A DNA stretch of 64,000 nt, from NCBI RefSeq assembly GCF_001411555.2, contig NC_049903.1, positions 23,510,270 through 23,574,269 on the forward strand. The letters are read 5' to 3'. This stretch comes from Juglans regia. Taxonomy: Eukaryota > Streptophyta > Magnoliopsida > Fagales > Juglandaceae. The position numbers and the translations under genes are program-made. The notes below the pieces were generated by a model, which worked only from the letters and a program-made list of their open reading frames with translations, was not told the DNA's origin and did not search any database. Below are positions 60,801 through 64,000 of the stretch, piece by piece; the stretch's first letter is position 1, and the number at the start of each line of letters is the position of its first letter.

Positions 60801-61139
60801 ATCTAATTGTTATTCATTAGAGAGAGTAATTTGATTCCAATTAATCTATTTAGGAATTTGTACACCTATATCGAATTTTGGGTACTAGTTCTAATAAATT
60901 AAGTACATCGTTTTGGGCTAGTAACAAGAGCTTGTGGTTCTAATGTTGTTTTCATTAGTTTATAATGTATCATATATATATAATATATTATATATTATAT
61001 TATAATATATATTAAGTAATATTAGATATCTACTATACTATAGATATTATAATATAATATAATATATGGTATGCTATATGTTATAGTATACATTATAATA
61101 TATAACATATATAAATAATATAATATATTATAGTCAATA
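60801..61139. other. AT-rich spacer
   Basis: No coding sequence was found. It is dominated by TATAATATA words at 60970-61130. Confidence 0.5.
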
Positions 61140-61674
61140 TTTTGGAAAATAAATCGACAAACATTCGAACAAGAATTAAGTTCGAACGTTTCGTGTATAT
61201 AAGCCCAAAACAGAACGGCAAAACGACATTTTCACCGTTACACACTTCTTCCCATTTGCACGCCGCCACTCCTCCGTCGCTGCCGCCGTCAAACTCCACC
61301 ACAACCGTCACTAAAAGGTAGGCATTCATTTTTTATTCAAATAACATGTATTTTATTTGAGATTTGGGTTTGGTTTTGTTTAAAACGGGTGAAGTGGTGG
61401 CCGGATGTTTAACTCCATTTTTCGGCCACCACGGCTTGCCATTGGCCAAATAGTCACCGTAGAAAAGTTTCTTGAAGTGTATACTTCATTTCTACGGTAA
61501 CATTTCGGCATTTAGAACGTTGTAGATTGATTTTGGAGATTTCAATAATGGCTGACTCAACTCAGTCATTATGTGTCGTAACGTTCGAACGTTCCTCCAA
61601 GACGTTCGAACGTGTATTGTTTTACATTCGAACGTTATTTCTTCGTAAGTTCGGACGTTTACTTATAAAGTCCG
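61140..61674. repeat. Distal GTTCGAAC array of CACTA-2 with promoter-like leader
   Basis: Copies of ACATTCGAAC and GTTCGAACG flank a TATA-like element and leader (61190-61318). Another group, AACGTTCGAACGTTCC and GACGTTCGAACGTG, lies at 61579-61612. The near-palindrome ATGGCTGACTCAACTCAG (61548-61565) matches one at 18844 in CACTA-1. The array is cut at 61674 by LTR sequence. Confidence 0.75.
61190..61318 (+). promoter_or_regulatory. TATA box, leader and splice donor of a lost CACTA-2 accessory gene
   Basis: GTATATAAGCCC (61194-61205) is followed by a C-rich leader (GCCGCCACTCCTCCGTCGCT) and a donor-like CTAAAAG/GTAGGC near 61317. In CACTA-1 the antisense accessory gene starts at the mirror position with a donor AGTGAAG/GTATGC. 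The inference is that this is the promoter of the equivalent gene, pointing right and cut off by the LTR at 61675. Confidence 0.5.
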
Positions 61675-63337
61675 TGTAACACCCTGGCCCTTTGGACTTT
61701 ATTTTTTTCTTTCTTCTTCCCTATTTTTCACGGAGCCACGACGTCGTTTAAGGTGAGCTTCTCTTTCCATATGCATTTTATCTTTCCGACGGTTTTTCAC
61801 TTTTAATTTTCTGCACTCTCGAAAATTTGTCCACCCAAATCTCCATTATCTCCACTTCTAGGAATTTGAACTTCCTTTCCGTTTTTGAGTTCTCTCCCAA
61901 CAAACTCTTTCTATACATATCATTCAAGCTCTCTGTTTTCTCTTTCAGAGTCTCTCTCGTTCACTGCAAAACCCCACACAGATACCATAGCCCGGGCCAT
62001 CATCCACTGCTGCGGCATCGCCAACCATCCCCCACGGCCCAGCTTCTCCATTGTCCTCAAACGAAAACCACCCAACAGACGTGCACCACCCAGCCACTAC
62101 CTTGTACACACCACCACCTTGCCAACCTCCACATTCCCTCGGTTCTAGCCACCACTTCGGAAGGGAGCTCTACATTGCCACCACCCTTCACTGTGAAACC
62201 AAGCCACCATAGCACGCTAAGAGGCCTCTGTTTTCACATGCCAAAAACAGAACAACCCACCACCAGTTCCACCTTAAACTGCAACTCCTTGTGTCAAGCG
62301 AACCCACCGCAAGCTACCCAGCCACCACAAGCGTCGCACGGTGCAGTCCTTGCCACACTCGAACAACCACCCAGTCACCGTGAGCCCTATCCCGAACCAC
62401 CATACCCAACCTGGAGTTGTCGTGAGCCACCATCACAGCACCTTCACCCCTCTCGACTACTCCCTGTCGGCTTGGTCTTCATGCTCTCTCCCTCTCTTTG
62501 AACTCCACCGCCTGCCACGGAAGAGACTGCCGTGATTGTATCTCGCCAGCCCAGCCCCTGCATCTTCACGTGTTCCCTACTTTCCCTCGGTGAGTGTTCT
62601 TTTCTTGTTATGTCGTGATCTCTCTCTCTCTCTCTGTGTGTTCTCTCTCTCTCTCTCTCTCATGTCTTTCTCTCACACTCTCCCTCTCTTTGTGCCCTGC
62701 CACCACACCCAGTTGTGCCACTGTCGACATCCACTCATTGCCGCTCCAATCCGTTGTCGCGAGGTTCCCTCGCGGTGAGCTTGGTTGCATTGCATGGTAC
62801 AATTATGTTTTATTCCCAGAAATCTGCCCATGCATTTTATCATGTTTCCTAAAATATCCCTATTATTTGGCAGGCTCTATTTTGGGTCATTGTCTATCTA
62901 CTATACTTATAGTATAATTTTGTGAAGGCTGTGTTTTAATATAAGATCGTATAAAGAAAATGATTTAAATTATATTATGTTAATCCCTTGTCGTATAGCA
63001 TTTGGAAAGCATGTTGAAGAAATTGTTTTCAGTATAATTATATTACTTTCAATAGTAAATAAAAAGAGTTTTAATTTTATTAAATGAGTTTCCAGCTTGT
63101 TTCATTATTTGAATTTGATATAAGTATATTATTAAGTTGTAAATTAGAAGTATTTAATCCTTTTTTAAACACTAAGCCGATTATACGATACAAGTCCTTT
63201 ATGTTTTTTTTTAAAAATTAGATATGATTTAGAATATTTATTGAATTACTATTGTTTAAAAAATGTATGAATTTCCTACTACATTATATGTTGGCAGTAT
63301 TAAATTATCGTGTTAATAATAGTTTATAGAGATATAA
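61675..63337 (+). mobile_element. LTR unit E (family F1-like), interrupted
   Basis: It begins TGTAACACCCTGGCCC, like unit A. A Pro/His/Thr-rich open frame follows (61827-62501, no domain) in a C-rich leader, then (CT)n runs at 62620-62660 and AT-rich sequence. Unit D in the opposite orientation starts at 63338, so unit E is either truncated or hosts unit D. No target duplication can be tested within the window. Confidence 0.65.
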
Positions 63338-64000
63338 TGTAACGCCCTGGTCCAGCACGGGTCTGAGAGTTACTTCCTAACACTTAAACTCACCTTTCAA
63401 CAATATGAAAATAGACTCCAAATTCTCAAAATCATATAGAAACTTTGATTCAAGCCACTATACTTAAATCATCTCACCCAAAGCCTCAAAATCTTGATCC
63501 TCAGCTGAACCATCAAAATATCTGAAAAATATTATGGAGATAAGGGGTGAGTTATCAACAACTCAGTAAGCAGAGAGCATATATTAGCATGAAAACATGA
63601 GCATTTATAACGTTCGGTATGCAGAACAAGACATTTACTTTCAGAATGCAGAAACAACATGTTTTCTTTCGAAATGCATAAACAAAACTTGTTACAAAAT
63701 ATAAGAGCGAAATTTTTAGAAAAACAAAATTGTTCTAAAAAAGAAAGTCATTTGGCATATCCAAACTGAAACATTATATTCATATCATCTTATAGCATCA
63801 CATCGGGATAAATACCATGTTTAACCCCCGTGGTAGAGTTATAAACCACCATTATACCCGTGGCTGGGCCGTATACCAGGTTTCACCCCCGTGGTAGGGT
63901 TATAAACAACCATTATACCCGTGACTGGGCCGTATTCCATGTTTCACCCTCGTGGTAGGGTTATAAACCACCATTATACCTGTGGCTGGGCCGTATTCCA
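63338..64000 (-). mobile_element. LTR unit D (family F1), cut by the window edge
   Basis: It starts TGTAACGCCCTGGTCC in plus text. It shares GGGGTGAGTTATCAACAACT and CAGTAAGCAGAG with units B and C at matching distances from the end. Three units of about 60 bp built on CCCCGTGGTAGGGTTATAAA and ACCCGTGGCTGGGCCGTAT occur from 63814 to the window end. Confidence 0.82.

Larger units (their letters stand above)
43593..64000 (-). mobile_element. CACTA-2: En/Spm-type transposon, extends past the window
   Basis: The terminus CACTACAACACAATT starts at 43593 inside the SEO fragment. Gene content mirrors CACTA-1 on the minus strand: Transposase_24-type gene (44402-46060), TNP2-type transposase (46162-56834), long AT-rich upstream region and GTTCGAAC arrays to 61674. 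LTR sequence begins at 61675, so the distal CACTA end is not in the window. The expected 3-bp duplication partner of TGG (43590-43592) cannot be tested here. The end coordinate is the window edge, not the element end. Confidence 0.85.

Noticed and set aside
61827..62501. 224-codon open frame rich in Pro, His and Thr
   Set aside because: It lies in the C-rich leader of LTR unit E, has no domain or conserved motif, and its composition follows from simple sequence. Not called as a gene.
63814..64000. Regularly spaced repeats suggesting a CRISPR-like array
   Set aside because: The 'spacers' are themselves repeated, the units are imperfect and lie in a plant LTR. This is a minisatellite.

Overview
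The window is plant nuclear DNA, very probably from a woody eudicot. It carries LINE, hAT, CACTA (En/Spm) and Ty3/gypsy families of plant type, a tRNA-Met primer-binding site, AT-rich spacers, and a fragment of the plant-specific sieve-element-occlusion (SEO) family. I cannot name the species from sequence alone. Almost all of the 64 kb is transposable-element DNA in nested layers. I found no intact host gene. The one host-gene-like sequence is an SEO fragment at about 43.2-43.6 kb, cut by a CACTA element.

Layout. 1-2.76 kb: decayed L1-type LINE (+). 3.5-5.56 kb: decayed hAT transposase (-). 5.56-7.5 kb: antisense pseudogene of the 'putative gypsy type transposon' family, split by a 706-bp hAT-type MITE and carrying a 245-bp tandem duplication. 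8.1-8.9 kb: LTR-like block. 8.9-12.6 kb: AT-rich spacer with a second copy of the MITE family. 12.63-32.55 kb: CACTA element 1. It holds an antisense accessory gene split by a 3.8-kb hAT (hAT-2), an AT minisatellite, a TNP2-type transposase split just after its start by a 5.55-kb LTR unit (itself hosting a deleted gypsy element), and a Transposase_24-type gene. 33.0-42.76 kb: a third hAT (hAT-3), sister of hAT-2, broken by two large LTR-like insertions. 43.16-43.59 kb: SEO fragment (-). 43.59 kb to beyond the right edge: CACTA element 2 on the minus strand. Its transposase gene is split by a 7-kb nest of two solo-LTR-like elements with perfect 5-bp target duplications, and its distal end is broken by more LTR sequence from 61.68 kb.

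How the parts relate. The two CACTA elements have the same plan: a terminus beginning CACTACAA, subterminal arrays rich in the palindromic word GTTCGAAC, a TNP2-type transposase (Transpos_assoc, Transposase_21, DUF4218, DUF4216) and a downstream Transposase_24-type gene that could bind the repeats. Removing each insertion plus one target duplication rejoins the host reading frame at five sites. That gives a relative insertion order and is the best-supported result here. No unknown enzymatic system was seen. The features most worth pursuing are the SEO disruption, the GTTCGAAC arrays, and a long near-perfect inverted repeat at 57.37-57.56 kb.
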